DNA from: Pseudochryseolinea flava | GTDB taxonomy: Bacteria > Bacteroidota > Bacteroidia > Cytophagales > Cyclobacteriaceae | DNA length: 64,000 nt | Direction: 5' to 3' | Assembly (NCBI RefSeq): GCF_003286915.1 | Contig: NZ_QMFY01000004.1 | Span: forward strand, 362,172 to 426,171 | Shown: piece after piece, positions 55,514 through 64,000 of the stretch | Numbering within the stretch: position 1 is the first letter of the stretch | Layout of the letters: each line of letters begins with the position of its first letter | Position numbers and translations under genes: made by a program | The notes under the pieces: model-generated | Databases searched by the model: none | The model's input: the letters and a program-made list of their open reading frames with translations, nothing else | What the model was told of the DNA's origin: nothing

Positions 55514-57103
55514 TCACATTCGCTGCTCCAACATGAGCCGTGTTTCTTCTAAGTCAAGCTCGTACTCAATCTTCCGGAGCACTTCGTCATTGATCGTCCC
55601 TTTGTTTCTAAGCGCAATAACATCGCGACGCTCTTTCTCTAAAATCTCTTGCTGAATGCGATGGAATTCTTTTACCTGAACTGACCCGACCGTCAAATCA
55701 TCTGGCAGCCCTTTGCGTAGTCGCTGGATTCGGATTTCGTATTTCGTCTTGATTTGGTTCAAAGCTTCATCGCTCAAAGAAAGTGAATACGCTTCTTCAA
55801 TATGCTCAATCACACCGGAGGCTAATTGCAATCTCGCCTCCTTTTCAGAACGGTGTTCGCTGCCATCCGATTTTATTCCAAGCCAGTTGATCAGCGGTCG
55901 TAACGTTAGGCCTTGTAAAATCAACGTTGAAAAAATCACACAGAAGGTAAGGAAGATGATCAAGTCGCGATTGGGAAATGGAACACCTTCACGAATCGTT
56001 AATGGCAACGCCAGCGCTGCGGCTAATGACACTACGCCTCTCATGCCAGACCATGCAACGATAGTGACTAATCGTGGGCTAGGCCGCGCCTCGGTTTCTC
56101 TGATTTTCTTACTCAACAGCCGTGGCAAATATGTTCCGGGAAACACCCAGATAATTCGACCGATGATCACCGCAAGACTGACAACACCTCCATACACCAG
56201 CAGTGCCGTCGGCGGAAGTCCCTTTATATTCCCCATGATTTGGTTAAGCTGCAGTCCGATTAAGATGAAGACCAGACCGTTCAATAAAAAGATGATTGTG
56301 TTCCACGCGCCGGTAGCCTGAAGTCGTGTTTGCTTTGAAAAGATCAAACTAGAATTCCTGCTAAGGTATAGACCAGCCGTTACCACAGCCAGTACACCCG
56401 ACATATGAATTGCTTCTGCCGACAAGTACGCAACATACGGTGCCAGTAGCGTGAGCGTTGTGTCGTTGGTTGGATTGTCAGGCGTAATCTTATGAATCCA
56501 CTTGAATATGTATCCAACAACTAAGCCGATCAATATTCCGACAAAGGCAACGAGAATGAATTTTAATCCCGCATCGAGTATGCTGAATGTACCGGTAACC
56601 ACCGCAGCGATTGCATAGCGATAGGCGATCAAGCCCGTTGCGTCGTTCACCAAACTTTCTCCTTCCAATATCGCTGTTACACGTTTCGGGAGATCTAACC
56701 CTTTGGTTGCCGATGTCGCCGCCACAGCATCGGGAGGAGAAATGATCGCGCCAAGCACAAATGCTTCTGCCCACCCAAGGCCATGAATAAACGTGTGCGC
56801 TATCCATGCTACCGCACAGGTGGTGAAGATTACACATCCAATGGCCAACATTGTGATGGGTCGTTTCGCTTTCTTAAAATCCGACCATGATGTTGCCCAT
56901 GCAGCCTCATATAATATCGGCGGGAGAAACACCAAGAAGATGATCTCCGGATCCATATTAATACTAGGCAAGCCCGGAAAAAGTCCGATACCGATTCCTG
57001 TCAAAACGAGCAAGATCGGATACGGTATTTTAATCTTATCAGTAATCTCCGCGAGCGCGGTGATCACTGCAAGCAAAATAATAACGAGGGCAATGTTTTG
57101 CAT
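55514..57103 (-). CDS. CPA1-family Na+/H+ antiporter
   Basis: 529 aa. About 12 membrane helices fill residues 1-410. LGAIISPPDAVAATSATKG and ILEGESLVNDATGLIAYRYA hold the ion-binding Asp pair (the ND motif of CPA1). WSGMRGVVSLAAALALPL is the late conserved helix. A cytoplasmic helical tail of about 110 residues follows. Exchanges Na+ (or K+) for H+ to regulate pH or salt. Convergent with the suf operon across a terminator. Confidence 0.93.
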   Translation of the reverse strand: MQNIALVIILLAVITALAEITDKIKIPYPILLVLTGIGIGLFPGLPSINMDPEIIFLVFLPPILYEAAWATSWSDFKKAKRPITMLAIGCVIFTTCAVAWIAHTFIHGLGWAEAFVLGAIISPPDAVAATSATKGLDLPKRVTAILEGESLVNDATGLIAYRYAIAAVVTGTFSILDAGLKFILVAFVGILIGLVVGYIFKWIHKITPDNPTNDTTLTLLAPYVAYLSAEAIHMSGVLAVVTAGLYLSRNSSLIFSKQTRLQATGAWNTIIFLLNGLVFILIGLQLNQIMGNIKGLPPTALLVYGGVVSLAVIIGRIIWVFPGTYLPRLLSKKIRETEARPSPRLVTIVAWSGMRGVVSLAAALALPLTIREGVPFPNRDLIIFLTFCVIFSTLILQGLTLRPLINWLGIKSDGSEHRSEKEARLQLASGVIEHIEEAYSLSLSDEALNQIKTKYEIRIQRLRKGLPDDLTVGSVQVKEFHRIQQEILEKERRDVIALRNKGTINDEVLRKIEYELDLEETRLMLEQRM

Positions 57104-57132
57104 GCCTTGAAGATATTGCGATTAGAGTTTAC

Positions 57133-58053
57133 CTAAAAGCTAAATTTTCCGAGAAACTCAGATAACTCGTCCTTGAATGATTTCGTGCTTGAAATCTCCA
57201 ACGCCTTATTTACTTCCTCATTCGGTTTGACATTCAGCTGCGATAAGCTCAAATGTTGATTGATAAAAATGAATTCTAAGGAGGGAACTAATTCCTTGAG
57301 TGTGTCGAGGATGTCGATGACCTTGATATTTTTATCCACAAGGTTATACGTTCCACTGGCCAGCGACGCGTGCGCAAGATTCGCTAAACCTTTCGCCAGC
57401 AGGTCGACATGGATGAAAGCGCGTGACTGCTTTCCATTTCCTTGGATCGTGACCATGTTTGTGAAGTTAGCGTCAAACACAAACTTGTTGATCACAGCGT
57501 CAAAGCGCATGCTTTTACTATACCCGTATGTATTACCGCATCGCATAATGTATGTGTCGATCTTGGTCGACAATCTGCGAACGTGTTCTTCCCCCCTAAC
57601 CTTCGAAATAGCGTAAAGTGTTTGAGGATTCGGCTCCGATTGTTCATCAACGGGTTCAGCCGCAAATCCATAAACGCCCGTACTACTGGCATAAATGAAT
57701 CGCTTCACTTGACTCTCCTCGACTGCATAAACCAATTCGGCGGTACCCCAGTGGTTCACTTGTTCATAGGTATGCGCCTCAGCGTTTGCAAAAGGCGTCT
57801 TGACCATGGCCGCCAAGTGATACACCACATCGACACCTTTCAGCACTTTTCGAAGGGCACGCGAATCGAGCAATTCACCTTTTACAAATTTCACCTTCTC
57901 GTGCTGTTGGAGACGGCTGCCTAAAAAAACATTATAGTTGGGACGACTAAGATTGTCATATACTATTACCTGATCAACTTGAGGGTCTGTGACGAGCAAA
58001 CTGATCAGTTCGGTGCCTATGTAACCAGCACCACCGGTAACGAAAACTTTCAT
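57133..58053 (-). CDS. NAD-dependent epimerase/dehydratase (SDR)
   Basis: 306 aa, extended short-chain dehydrogenase. VFVTGGAGYIGTELISLL is the NAD-binding GxxGxxG motif. The catalytic set is the Ser of IYASSTGVYG and YAISK (Tyr and Lys). VYHLAAMV and IMRCGNTYG are also typical. Resembles UDP-glucose 4-epimerase and dTDP-sugar dehydratase-type enzymes; substrate unknown. Starts 10 nt after the stop of cysH on the same strand, so it is probably cotranscribed with it. Confidence 0.9.
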   Translation of the reverse strand: MKVFVTGGAGYIGTELISLLVTDPQVDQVIVYDNLSRPNYNVFLGSRLQQHEKVKFVKGELLDSRALRKVLKGVDVVYHLAAMVKTPFANAEAHTYEQVNHWGTAELVYAVEESQVKRFIYASSTGVYGFAAEPVDEQSEPNPQTLYAISKVRGEEHVRRLSTKIDTYIMRCGNTYGYSKSMRFDAVINKFVFDANFTNMVTIQGNGKQSRAFIHVDLLAKGLANLAHASLASGTYNLVDKNIKVIDILDTLKELVPSLEFIFINQHLSLSQLNVKPNEEVNKALEISSTKSFKDELSEFLGKFSF

Positions 58054-58062
58054 TCTATAATT

Positions 58063-58719
58063 TTACTTGTTAACTAAATCGGTGTTAAGACCGCATTCTA
58101 CTTTATTAAGACCAAACCAGCGTGCCTCCCGCTCTTGCATTTCAGGGTCCAATTTACGGGTACATGGTTCACATCCGATACTGAGATATCCCTTTTCTTC
58201 CAGCGGATGTTTGGGTAATTGATGTTCTTTCTGATACTGCCAGATCATCTTCGGATTCCAATCCAACATCGGATGAAAACGAAGACAGCCGTGCTTTGCA
58301 GGTTGTTCTATTTTCATCGCCGCCCTCACCGCACTTTGATCTGCACGAACACCATTAATCCACACATCATGCGACAAGAGGATTGCATCCATGGGCTGAG
58401 TTTTATTTAAGTGGCAGCAATGGTCAGGGTCGGAAGTGAAGAGTAGCCGGCCATCATAATCGCGCTGCATGAACTTGGGAACATCCGACTTCACGTCGAT
58501 GGTATTCAAGCCGAAACGCTCAGTAATCTCATCCCTAAACTTCATCGTTTCAGGAAAATGATACCCCGTGTTGATGAAGTAAACCGGTATTGTGCGGTCG
58601 ATGCGGCTTAGGATATGGACCAGGACAAGACTGTGTGACTGGAAGGAGGAAGTCGTAAAAAGGGACTTTCCTTCGTCTTTATAGGCTTTTAGCTTTGCTT
58701 CAATTTCCTCGAATTTCAT
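58063..58719 (-). CDS. cysH: CysH-type adenylyl-/phosphoadenylyl-sulfate reductase
   Basis: 218 aa. Reduces activated sulfate to sulfite. SFQSHSLVLVHILSRI is the PP-loop region, IPVYFINTGYHFPETM the adenosine-binding region, HCCHLNKTQPM a cysteine pair, and IGCEPCTR the second pair. Together these four cysteines are those of [4Fe-4S]-containing APS reductases. The C-terminal ECGLNTD holds the catalytic cysteine. The Fe-S form is inferred from the Cys set; APS rather than PAPS use would follow. No sulfate adenylyltransferase or sulfite reductase genes are nearby. Confidence 0.9.
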   Translation of the reverse strand: MKFEEIEAKLKAYKDEGKSLFTTSSFQSHSLVLVHILSRIDRTIPVYFINTGYHFPETMKFRDEITERFGLNTIDVKSDVPKFMQRDYDGRLLFTSDPDHCCHLNKTQPMDAILLSHDVWINGVRADQSAVRAAMKIEQPAKHGCLRFHPMLDWNPKMIWQYQKEHQLPKHPLEEKGYLSIGCEPCTRKLDPEMQEREARWFGLNKVECGLNTDLVNK

Positions 58720-59333
58720 GCAACTTATCGATTAAGTAAGTCATTTTAACTGCCTAATAATCAACACAGAATAATATGACTTGTAAATTTAAACTTTTAG
58801 TACGTATCTTCAGGCACTGAAAACCTCAAAACACTTTTAATCTTGAATCCCAAATATCGCTTACTTTTAGCAGTGTTACTTACGCTGGTCGCGATTTTAA
58901 GTCAGGTTATGCAAATGCAAACGACCGACGAAGTCGAAAAAGTTCATTCACCTACTGTGATTGCACATTCAGCAACTGAGTAATCCCGCTTTATCGCTAT
59001 CATCTGAGCTTATGGAACAAACTATAAGCCGTGATGTAATGCGTGCGCTCCATCGTAGTACCCGACAGGCAGACTTCTTCCACCTTAGCAACGGCTTGGA
59101 CGGAGACCCCACTGTAGGAGGGCTAAACTTCACTTCCCTTTCACTCCTTAATCGCCTCATTATCAATTTTGCTAAACCTCTGCGGTGAAAGTATTTTCTG
59201 GTTATGACGGATCACAAAAAATGAAGAACCTTCACGAAGGCTCTCAACCCACAACTGCTGCCCTTCTTAACTAAAGCGACGAGATTGTCGGCAGTTTGAA
59301 CCTTTTAGATTGAATCCTGTTTACCTTTAGAAC
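58720..59333. other. 614-bp intergenic region between cysH and the tetrahydropterin synthase gene
   Basis: Divergent region. It includes a possible 46-aa gene at 58843-58983 and a further open frame to 59188 (from ATG 59012, 58 aa) that has no recognisable protein character. A minus-strand hairpin at 59224-59243 (AGCCTTC/GAAGGTT then a T tract) looks like a terminator, although no minus-strand gene is known to its right; a small RNA is possible. TACCTTTA at 59320-59327 is one mismatch from the -7 consensus. Confidence 0.4.
58843..58983 (+). CDS. Possible small membrane protein (46 aa)
   Basis: A TTG-initiated frame starting NPKYRLLLAVLLTLVAILSQ after the first residue and ending VIAHSATE. 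One good hydrophobic helix occupies residues 7-22, followed by a polar tail. No recognised family and no strong ribosome binding site; the rare start lowers confidence. It could instead be the 5' part of a regulatory transcript. Confidence 0.3.
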   Translation: MNPKYRLLLAVLLTLVAILSQVMQMQTTDEVEKVHSPTVIAHSATE

Positions 59334-59741
59334 ATGAAAGTTAAAGTCTCTCGCAAAGAGCATTTCAATGCCGCCCATCGTTTATTCAACCCTGCCTGGA
59401 CTGCGGAAGAAAACATGAAGGTTTTTGGAAAGTGTAGCAACCCGAATTATCACGGCCATAACTATGAACTTGTGGTTAGTGTGACAGGGCTACCCGATCC
59501 GAATACCGGTTATGTGTACGACATGAAAGTGTTAAGCGACATTATTAAAGACAATGTTCTCCGGAAGTTTGACCACCGGAATTTAAACTTGGACATCGCC
59601 GAGTTTAACGGAGTCAATCCTACGGCCGAGAACATCGCCGCGGTGATTTGGAAAATCTTGCGAGAGAAGATAGACACGAATTTAGAACTGAAAATAACCT
59701 TGTATGAGACAGAAAGAAATTTCGTTGAATATCCAGCCTGA
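59334..59741 (+). CDS. 6-pyruvoyl-tetrahydropterin-synthase family (QueD-like) protein
   Basis: 135 aa. HFNAAHRL provides the first Zn-binding His and HGHNYELVVSV the other two. DHRNLNLDI and PTAENIAAVIWKIL are further family motifs. Members convert dihydroneopterin triphosphate to 6-carboxytetrahydropterin (queuosine pathway) or 6-pyruvoyl-tetrahydropterin (biopterin pathway). Which applies is not decided here. The overlap with folE, whose product is the substrate, strongly supports a pterin role. Confidence 0.93.
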   Translation: MKVKVSRKEHFNAAHRLFNPAWTAEENMKVFGKCSNPNYHGHNYELVVSVTGLPDPNTGYVYDMKVLSDIIKDNVLRKFDHRNLNLDIAEFNGVNPTAENIAAVIWKILREKIDTNLELKITLYETERNFVEYPA

Positions 59742-60387
59742 GCCAGATGAGTTTGGTGACGACCACCATGGATCATCTGCCGCCGACACTCCCCTAAGGC
59801 CGGATGCCTTTGAGATGGACGACGAGGTTAAGATCGAAAAAATCGAGAAGCACTTTCGTGAGATCATGCACATCCTTGGTCTCGACCTAAATGACGACAG
59901 CCTCAATGGAACACCACGTCGTGTGGCCAAGATGTTTGTGAAAGAGGTCTTCAGCGGCCTTAATCCGAAGAACCGCCCGCATGCGCGCCTGTTTGAAAAC
60001 AAATACAATTACGATCAGATGTTAGTCGAGAAGGACATCACGTTCTACTCGCACTGCGAACATCATTTCGTACCGATTTATGGCAAAGCACATGTTGCAT
60101 ATTTCTCGTCGGGAAAAGTGATTGGACTTTCGAAGATCAATCGGATCGTGCAATACTTTTCAAAGCGCCCACAGGTACAAGAGCGATTAACGGTTCAGAT
60201 TGGAAAAGAATTAGAACGCATCCTCCAAACAGAAGATGTTGGCGTTGTGCTTGATGCAAACCATATGTGTGTTGCATCTCGCGGCGTGGGCGATACGAAT
60301 AGCAAGACCGGGACGGCATACTTCTCTGGTAAGTTCAAAGACGAGAACATCAAGCGTGAGTTTTTGAACTACATTAACAGCAAATAG
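59704..60387 (+). CDS. folE: GTP cyclohydrolase I
   Basis: 227 aa. Makes 7,8-dihydroneopterin triphosphate from GTP. Has TPRRVAKMFVKEVFSGL, the Zn and active-site SHCEHHFVPIYGKAHVAYF, IGLSKINRIVQYFSKRPQVQERLT and ANHMCVASRGVGDTNS. The start is within the last 38 nt of the upstream gene. A later ATG (59815) would avoid the overlap, but it would remove the TPLRPDAF segment, which I recall as conserved in Bacteroidota FolE, so the longer form is preferred. Confidence 0.94.
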   Translation: MRQKEISLNIQPEPDEFGDDHHGSSAADTPLRPDAFEMDDEVKIEKIEKHFREIMHILGLDLNDDSLNGTPRRVAKMFVKEVFSGLNPKNRPHARLFENKYNYDQMLVEKDITFYSHCEHHFVPIYGKAHVAYFSSGKVIGLSKINRIVQYFSKRPQVQERLTVQIGKELERILQTEDVGVVLDANHMCVASRGVGDTNSKTGTAYFSGKFKDENIKREFLNYINSK

Positions 60388-60456
60388 ACGTCGACATCCG
60401 TTGATAGACTCTTTAGACTGCTGATAAATTGGGATTTCTTTATTAATAATATCAAT

Positions 60457-60497
60457 AAATGGCTATTTTGGACCCCGAAACCAAGATAGCCATTTTC
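60457..60497 (+). terminator. Long hairpin after folE, covering the upstream edge of the MarR gene
   Basis: AAATGGCTAT-T-TTGG pairs with CCAA-G-ATAGCCATTT (one T-G pair, 15 bp) over a 9-nt loop, followed by TTTTC. It looks like a rho-independent terminator for folE but lies immediately before the MarR ATG, and its left arm contains an ATG (60459) in frame with it. As a palindrome it could also be bound by the regulator itself. Confidence 0.6.
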
Positions 60498-60500
60498 ATT

Positions 60501-61016
60501 ATGTCGCTTGAGCATGATATCGGTCAGAAAGATTTTCGATCTGAATATCACAAAGCTGTTCTCAATATATTACATACCCACTATTACTTAGTGGATAGAA
60601 TGAACGACCTTTTCAAGAAGTACGACATTACCCGTCAGCAATATAATGTACTTCGCATTTTGAGAGGTCAACTCCCGGGATCAGCTTCTGTTAACTTGAT
60701 TCGTGATCGGATGCTCGACAAAATGTCGGACGCCTCAAGAATCGTTGAACGGTTGCGTATTAAGGATTACGTAACCCGCGACTATTCTGAGAACGACAAA
60801 CGCCGCGTTGATGTGAAGATCACCGATAAAGGACTTGAACTACTAACGATGATGCAGACTGAAGTTGATGGTTTTGATGACTTTGTTCGCGCGCTCTCTG
60901 AGGAGGAGACCAAACAACTGAATGCATTACTTGATAAACTCAGATCTTCTGGATCACGGAAGTCTACCGACGCTTCATCAGAAGCCGATAAAATTACTAC
61001 TTTAGCATCTCTTTAA
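60501..61016 (+). CDS. MarR-family transcriptional regulator
   Basis: About 171 aa from ATG 60501; the frame is open to an ATG at 60459, but that codon lies in a terminator-like hairpin. Winged helix with YDITRQQYNVLRILRG, SVNLIRDRMLDKMSDASRIVERLRIKDYV (recognition region, core MSDASRIVERL) and the wing YSENDKRRVDVKITDKG. Usually dimeric repressors that respond to small aromatic ligands. Aconitase starts 13 nt after its stop, so the two are probably one transcript and regulation of aconitase is plausible. Confidence 0.9.
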   Translation: MSLEHDIGQKDFRSEYHKAVLNILHTHYYLVDRMNDLFKKYDITRQQYNVLRILRGQLPGSASVNLIRDRMLDKMSDASRIVERLRIKDYVTRDYSENDKRRVDVKITDKGLELLTMMQTEVDGFDDFVRALSEEETKQLNALLDKLRSSGSRKSTDASSEADKITTLASL

Positions 61017-61028
61017 ATTTTAACTTTT

Positions 61029-63632
61029 ATGGTATTTGATTTAGACATGATTAAGGCTTTATACAAGCAAATGCCTTCGCGCATTGCCAAAGCCCGAAAA
61101 TTGGTTAACCGTCCGCTTACCCTCTCTGAAAAAATTCTCTATTCTCACCTTCACACTGATCAGAAGTTGGAGAACTTCGGCAGAGGTAAATCTTACGTAG
61201 ACTTCGCTCCGGACCGCGTTGCCATGCAAGATGCAACTGCTCAAATGGCATTGCTTCAGTTCATGTCTGCTGGTCGTCCAAAAGTAGCGGTTCCTTCGAC
61301 CGTACATTGCGACCACTTGATCGTTGCTAAAACGGGCGCCGCTGATGACCTCAAGGTTGCCTCAACAGAAAGCAAAGAAGTATTCGACTTCCTCGCGTCT
61401 GTCTCTAATAAATATGGTATCGGATTCTGGAGACCTGGTGCAGGTATCATTCACCAAGTGGTGCTTGAAAACTATGCCTTCCCTGGTGGTATGATGATCG
61501 GTACCGACTCTCACACCGTGAATGCTGGCGGTCTCGGAATGGTTGCCATCGGTGTTGGTGGTGCTGATGCCGTTGACGTTATGTCGGGCATGGCGTGGGA
61601 GTTGAAGTTCCCGAAACTCATCGGCGTGAAGTTAACGGGTAAGTTGAATGGCTGGGCTTCTGCGAAAGATGTGATCTTGAAAGTTGCCGGGATCCTCACC
61701 GTGAAAGGAGGAACTGGCGCTATCGTGGAATACTTCGGCGAAGGTGCTGAAGCGTTAAGCTGCACTGGTAAAGGAACAATTTGTAACATGGGTGCAGAAG
61801 TTGGCGCTACAACTTCAACTTTTGGTTATGATGAAAGCATGGCACGTTACCTTGAATCAACAGGTCGCGCAGAAGTTGCTAAGCTTGCCAATGCCGTTAA
61901 AGAACACCTCACGGCTGACCCTGAAGTTTATGCAAACCCTGAAGAATATTTCGATCAAGTAGTCGAGATCAACCTCTCTGAATTGGAACCACACTTGAAT
62001 GGTCCATTCACACCAGATCTTGCTACACCAATTTCTAAAATCAAAGAAGAAGCTGAACGCAACGGATGGCCTACTAAAGTTGAAGTAGGTTTGATCGGTT
62101 CATGTACGAACTCTTCGTATGAAGATATTGCTCGCGCAGCAAGCTTAGCAAAACAAGTAGCGGAAAAAGGACTTAAGACAAAAGCGGAGTTCACCATTAC
62201 ACCAGGTTCCGAACTCGTTCGCTATACCATCGAACGCGACGGATTCATTAGCACATTCGACAAAATCGGTGCTAAAGTATTCGCCAATGCTTGCGGACCT
62301 TGTATCGGTATGTGGAATCGTATGGGTGCAGATAAGAAAGAGAAAAATACCATCGTTCACTCCTTCAACCGTAACTTCCAATCACGTAACGACGGTAACC
62401 CGAACACATTTGCGTTTGTTGCTTCCCCGGAATTAACAACAGCATTGGCGATCGCCGGCGACCTCACGTTCAACCCTGCAACAGATTACCTCACAAACGA
62501 GCAAGGCGAACAAGTGAAACTCGACCCTCCTACTGGTGACGAGCTTCCTAAAAAAGGCTTCGATGTAAAAGATCCAGGATACAATGCTCCAGCGAAAGAT
62601 GGTAGCAAAGTGGTGGTAAAAGTCAATCCTACTTCAGACCGTCTTCAACTCCTTGATCCATTCAAGCCATGGGAAGGCACAGACCTTAAAGGACTTCGCC
62701 TCCTCATCAAAGCAAAAGGAAAATGTACTACTGACCACATCTCGATGGCCGGTAAGTGGTTAAAATACCGTGGTCACCTAGACAATATTTCTAACAACTT
62801 GTTGATTGGTGCTACAAACTTCTACAACGAAAAGATCAACGCCGTAAAAAACACACTCACTGGCGAATACAATGAAGTTCCAAATGTTCAGCGTGCTTAC
62901 AAAGCACAAGGCATTGGATCAATTGTAGTGGGTGATGAAAACTACGGAGAAGGTTCATCACGCGAGCATGCTGCGATGGAACCACGTCATCTCGGCGTGC
63001 GTGCAATACTCGTGAAGTCATTCGCACGTATTCACGAGACAAACTTGAAGAAGCAAGGTATGCTCGGTTTGACTTTCGCAAACAAAGAAGATTACAACAA
63101 GATTCAAGAGGATGATATCATCGATATCGTAGGCTTAACTGAATTTGCACCAGAGAAACCGCTTACAATAGTGTTGAATCACAAAGATGGATCACAAGAT
63201 TCTATCCTTGTAAATCATACTTACAATGCAGGTCAAATCGAATGGTTCAAAGCAGGTTCTGCCTTGAACTTGATGGCGGCCAAATTCAAAGCTGAAGCTT
63301 CGCCGGTTAAAACACTTGTGAAAAACGTTGTGAAGAAGGTTGTTAAAGCAATCAGCAAAGTAACAGCACCGAAGCAAGATGCTAAGAAAGCTAAGCCTGC
63401 TTCAAAAGTTCCAGCGAAGAAGAAGGTTGTTGCCAAAGCAGCACCGAAGAAAGCAGTGAAGAAGGTTGCTAAAAAAGCTGTTAAGAAAGCGGTTGCTAAA
63501 AAAGCCGCACCTAAGAAAGCTGTTAAAAAATCAGTCGCTAAAAAGGCGGCAGCAAAAAGACCGGTGAAAAAGGTTGTTGCTAAAAAAGTAGCATCTTCTC
63601 CGAAGAAAGCTGCGAAGAAGAAAAAGAAGTAA
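61029..63632 (+). CDS. acnA: Aconitate hydratase with a 112-residue Lys/Ala-rich C-terminal tail
   Basis: 867 aa. Residues 1-755 form an aconitase of the mitochondrial type: [30 protein letters not shown] (core [11 protein letters not shown]), the [4Fe-4S] ligands in [13 protein letters not shown] and [13 protein letters not shown], and [19 protein letters not shown] in the swivel domain. It interconverts citrate and isocitrate in the TCA cycle. From residue 756 the chain enters a low-complexity tail of repeated KKAV, AKKA and APKK units, rich in Lys, Ala and Val, like the C-terminus of histone H1 or bacterial HU-fusion proteins. The tail is in frame to the stop. Aconitases are known RNA-binding proteins, so the tail may add nucleic-acid binding; that is inference. 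Confidence 0.95.
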   Translation: MVFDLDMIKALYKQMPSRIAKARKLVNRPLTLSEKILYSHLHTDQKLENFGRGKSYVDFAPDRVAMQDATAQMALLQFMSAGRPKVAVPSTVHCDHLIVAKTGAADDLKVASTESKEVFDFLASVSNKYGIGFWRPGAGIIHQVVLENYAFPGGMMIGTDSHTVNAGGLGMVAIGVGGADAVDVMSGMAWELKFPKLIGVKLTGKLNGWASAKDVILKVAGILTVKGGTGAIVEYFGEGAEALSCTGKGTICNMGAEVGATTSTFGYDESMARYLESTGRAEVAKLANAVKEHLTADPEVYANPEEYFDQVVEINLSELEPHLNGPFTPDLATPISKIKEEAERNGWPTKVEVGLIGSCTNSSYEDIARAASLAKQVAEKGLKTKAEFTITPGSELVRYTIERDGFISTFDKIGAKVFANACGPCIGMWNRMGADKKEKNTIVHSFNRNFQSRNDGNPNTFAFVASPELTTALAIAGDLTFNPATDYLTNEQGEQVKLDPPTGDELPKKGFDVKDPGYNAPAKDGSKVVVKVNPTSDRLQLLDPFKPWEGTDLKGLRLLIKAKGKCTTDHISMAGKWLKYRGHLDNISNNLLIGATNFYNEKINAVKNTLTGEYNEVPNVQRAYKAQGIGSIVVGDENYGEGSSREHAAMEPRHLGVRAILVKSFARIHETNLKKQGMLGLTFANKEDYNKIQEDDIIDIVGLTEFAPEKPLTIVLNHKDGSQDSILVNHTYNAGQIEWFKAGSALNLMAAKFKAEASPVKTLVKNVVKKVVKAISKVTAPKQDAKKAKPASKVPAKKKVVAKAAPKKAVKKVAKKAVKKAVAKKAAPKKAVKKSVAKKAAAKRPVKKVVAKKVASSPKKAAKKKKK

Positions 63633-63654
63633 GATCTTTTTAATCTATAAAACG

Positions 63655-63685
63655 AAGGCTATCCAAATGGGTAGCCTTTTGTTTT
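63655..63685 (+). terminator. Terminator of the aconitase gene
   Basis: AAGGCTA pairs with TAGCCTT around a 10-nt loop with further TCC/GGG pairing inside, followed by TTGTTTTT. Confidence 0.85.
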
Positions 63686-63695
63686 TGGAGGTTAG

Positions 63696-63779
63696 TTAAT
63701 CGTTAATCGTTAATCGTTAATCGTTAATCGTTAATCGTTAATCGTTAATCGTTAATCGTTAATCGTTAATCGTTAATCG
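63696..63779. repeat. Heptamer tandem repeat (TTAATCG)12
   Basis: Twelve perfect head-to-tail copies of TTAATCG (84 bp) ending in TTAA. Non-coding in all frames that matter, since stops recur. It lies between the aconitase terminator and a second terminator, and a degenerate form (CGATAACGATTAACGACG) is seen at 47814-47831. Confidence 0.95.
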
Positions 63780-63785
63780 TTAAGG

Positions 63786-63828
63786 GCATCTCTAAAAACC
63801 CGATTTTGGAGATGCTTTGTTTTTTTTA
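63786..63828 (+). terminator. Second strong terminator beyond the heptamer repeat
   Basis: GCATCTC pairs with GAGATGC, and the stem continues inside as AAAA with TTTT. TTTGTTTTTTTT follows. No gene lies between it and the aconitase terminator, so it backs up the first one or ends an unseen small transcript. From here to base 64000 no gene is clear; an ATG at 63973 opens only nine codons before the window ends. Confidence 0.8.
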
Positions 63829-64000
63829 TCATTTTTAGAGGCATCATCCGTACGGTTTTTATGTCGACGTTGATTTTTTTCTCCTCTATAGGAGGATTCT
63901 TGCCCTCATCGAGCGGATATCTACCTTTTTAGACTAACGTTCAGTTGAGTTAGCCTGAATAAATTGTATGTGATGTTCATTAAACCAATTGAAGTCTCGA

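Noticed and set aside
61059..63436. Several minus-strand frames under the aconitase gene
   Set aside because: Shadows of a fully convincing plus-strand gene.

Overview
The window is ordinary chromosomal DNA of a gliding-type Bacteroidota, most probably a member of the Cytophagales. This is inferred from the following: paired PorP/SprF proteins beside giant secreted proteins with the type IX secretion (T9SS) gliding-motility C-terminal domain, TAnnTTTG promoter boxes, weak ribosome binding sites, bacilliredoxin, a SUF operon of the Bacteroidota layout, and many terminators with A-rich and T-rich flanks. There is no rRNA, phage, complete insertion sequence or CRISPR array.

Layout. 1-12.9 kb: surface and T9SS block with a partial outer-membrane barrel, a PorP/SprF-SPOR fusion, two large adhesin-like secreted proteins (1084 and 2183 aa) and a second PorP/SprF. 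12.9-13.5 kb: a non-coding stretch with palindromic repeats. 13.5-20.2 kb: polyphosphate kinase 1, gyrB, a frameshifted leucine-rich-repeat gene and polyphosphate kinase 2. 20-33 kb: metabolism and envelope (NTF2-like, CoA-binding, FAD dehydrogenase, YwqK/MORN-repeat protein, divergent tryptophan dioxygenase and glutaryl-CoA dehydrogenase, lipoproteins, amidohydrolase, LTA-synthase-like sulfatase, barrel). 33-45.4 kb: a small envelope operon (YtxH, a 50-aa protein, a coiled-coil lipoprotein), CapA, PdeM, a phosphate transporter, a PAS histidine kinase and two sodium symporters. 45.4-47.6 kb: TerB and acyl-CoA ligase.

47.8-48.6 kb: the most unusual region. On the minus strand it holds three complete class-II-tRNA-like units, each with an enlarged variable arm and the same non-canonical anticodon loop. 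Two 5' half-units carry a 20-bp palindrome in place of the D-loop. The array ends in a strong minus-strand terminator. Acceptor and D stems covary between units, so the fold looks maintained rather than randomly decayed.

48.7-55.4 kb: an Lrp/AsnC regulator, then sufBCDS, sufE, a SufT-like protein and a bacilliredoxin. 55.5-60.4 kb: Na+/H+ antiporter, epimerase, CysH, then a 6-pyruvoyl-tetrahydropterin-synthase-family protein overlapping folE. 60.4-64 kb: a MarR regulator directly upstream of an aconitase carrying a 112-residue histone-H1-like Lys/Ala tail, then a 12-copy heptamer repeat between two terminators.

Functional threads: T9SS surface adhesion, polyphosphate and phosphate handling, Fe-S assembly feeding an Fe-S enzyme (aconitase), and catabolism of tryptophan and glutaryl-CoA. 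Gene calls rest on recognised motifs in the translated sequence; no database search was run.
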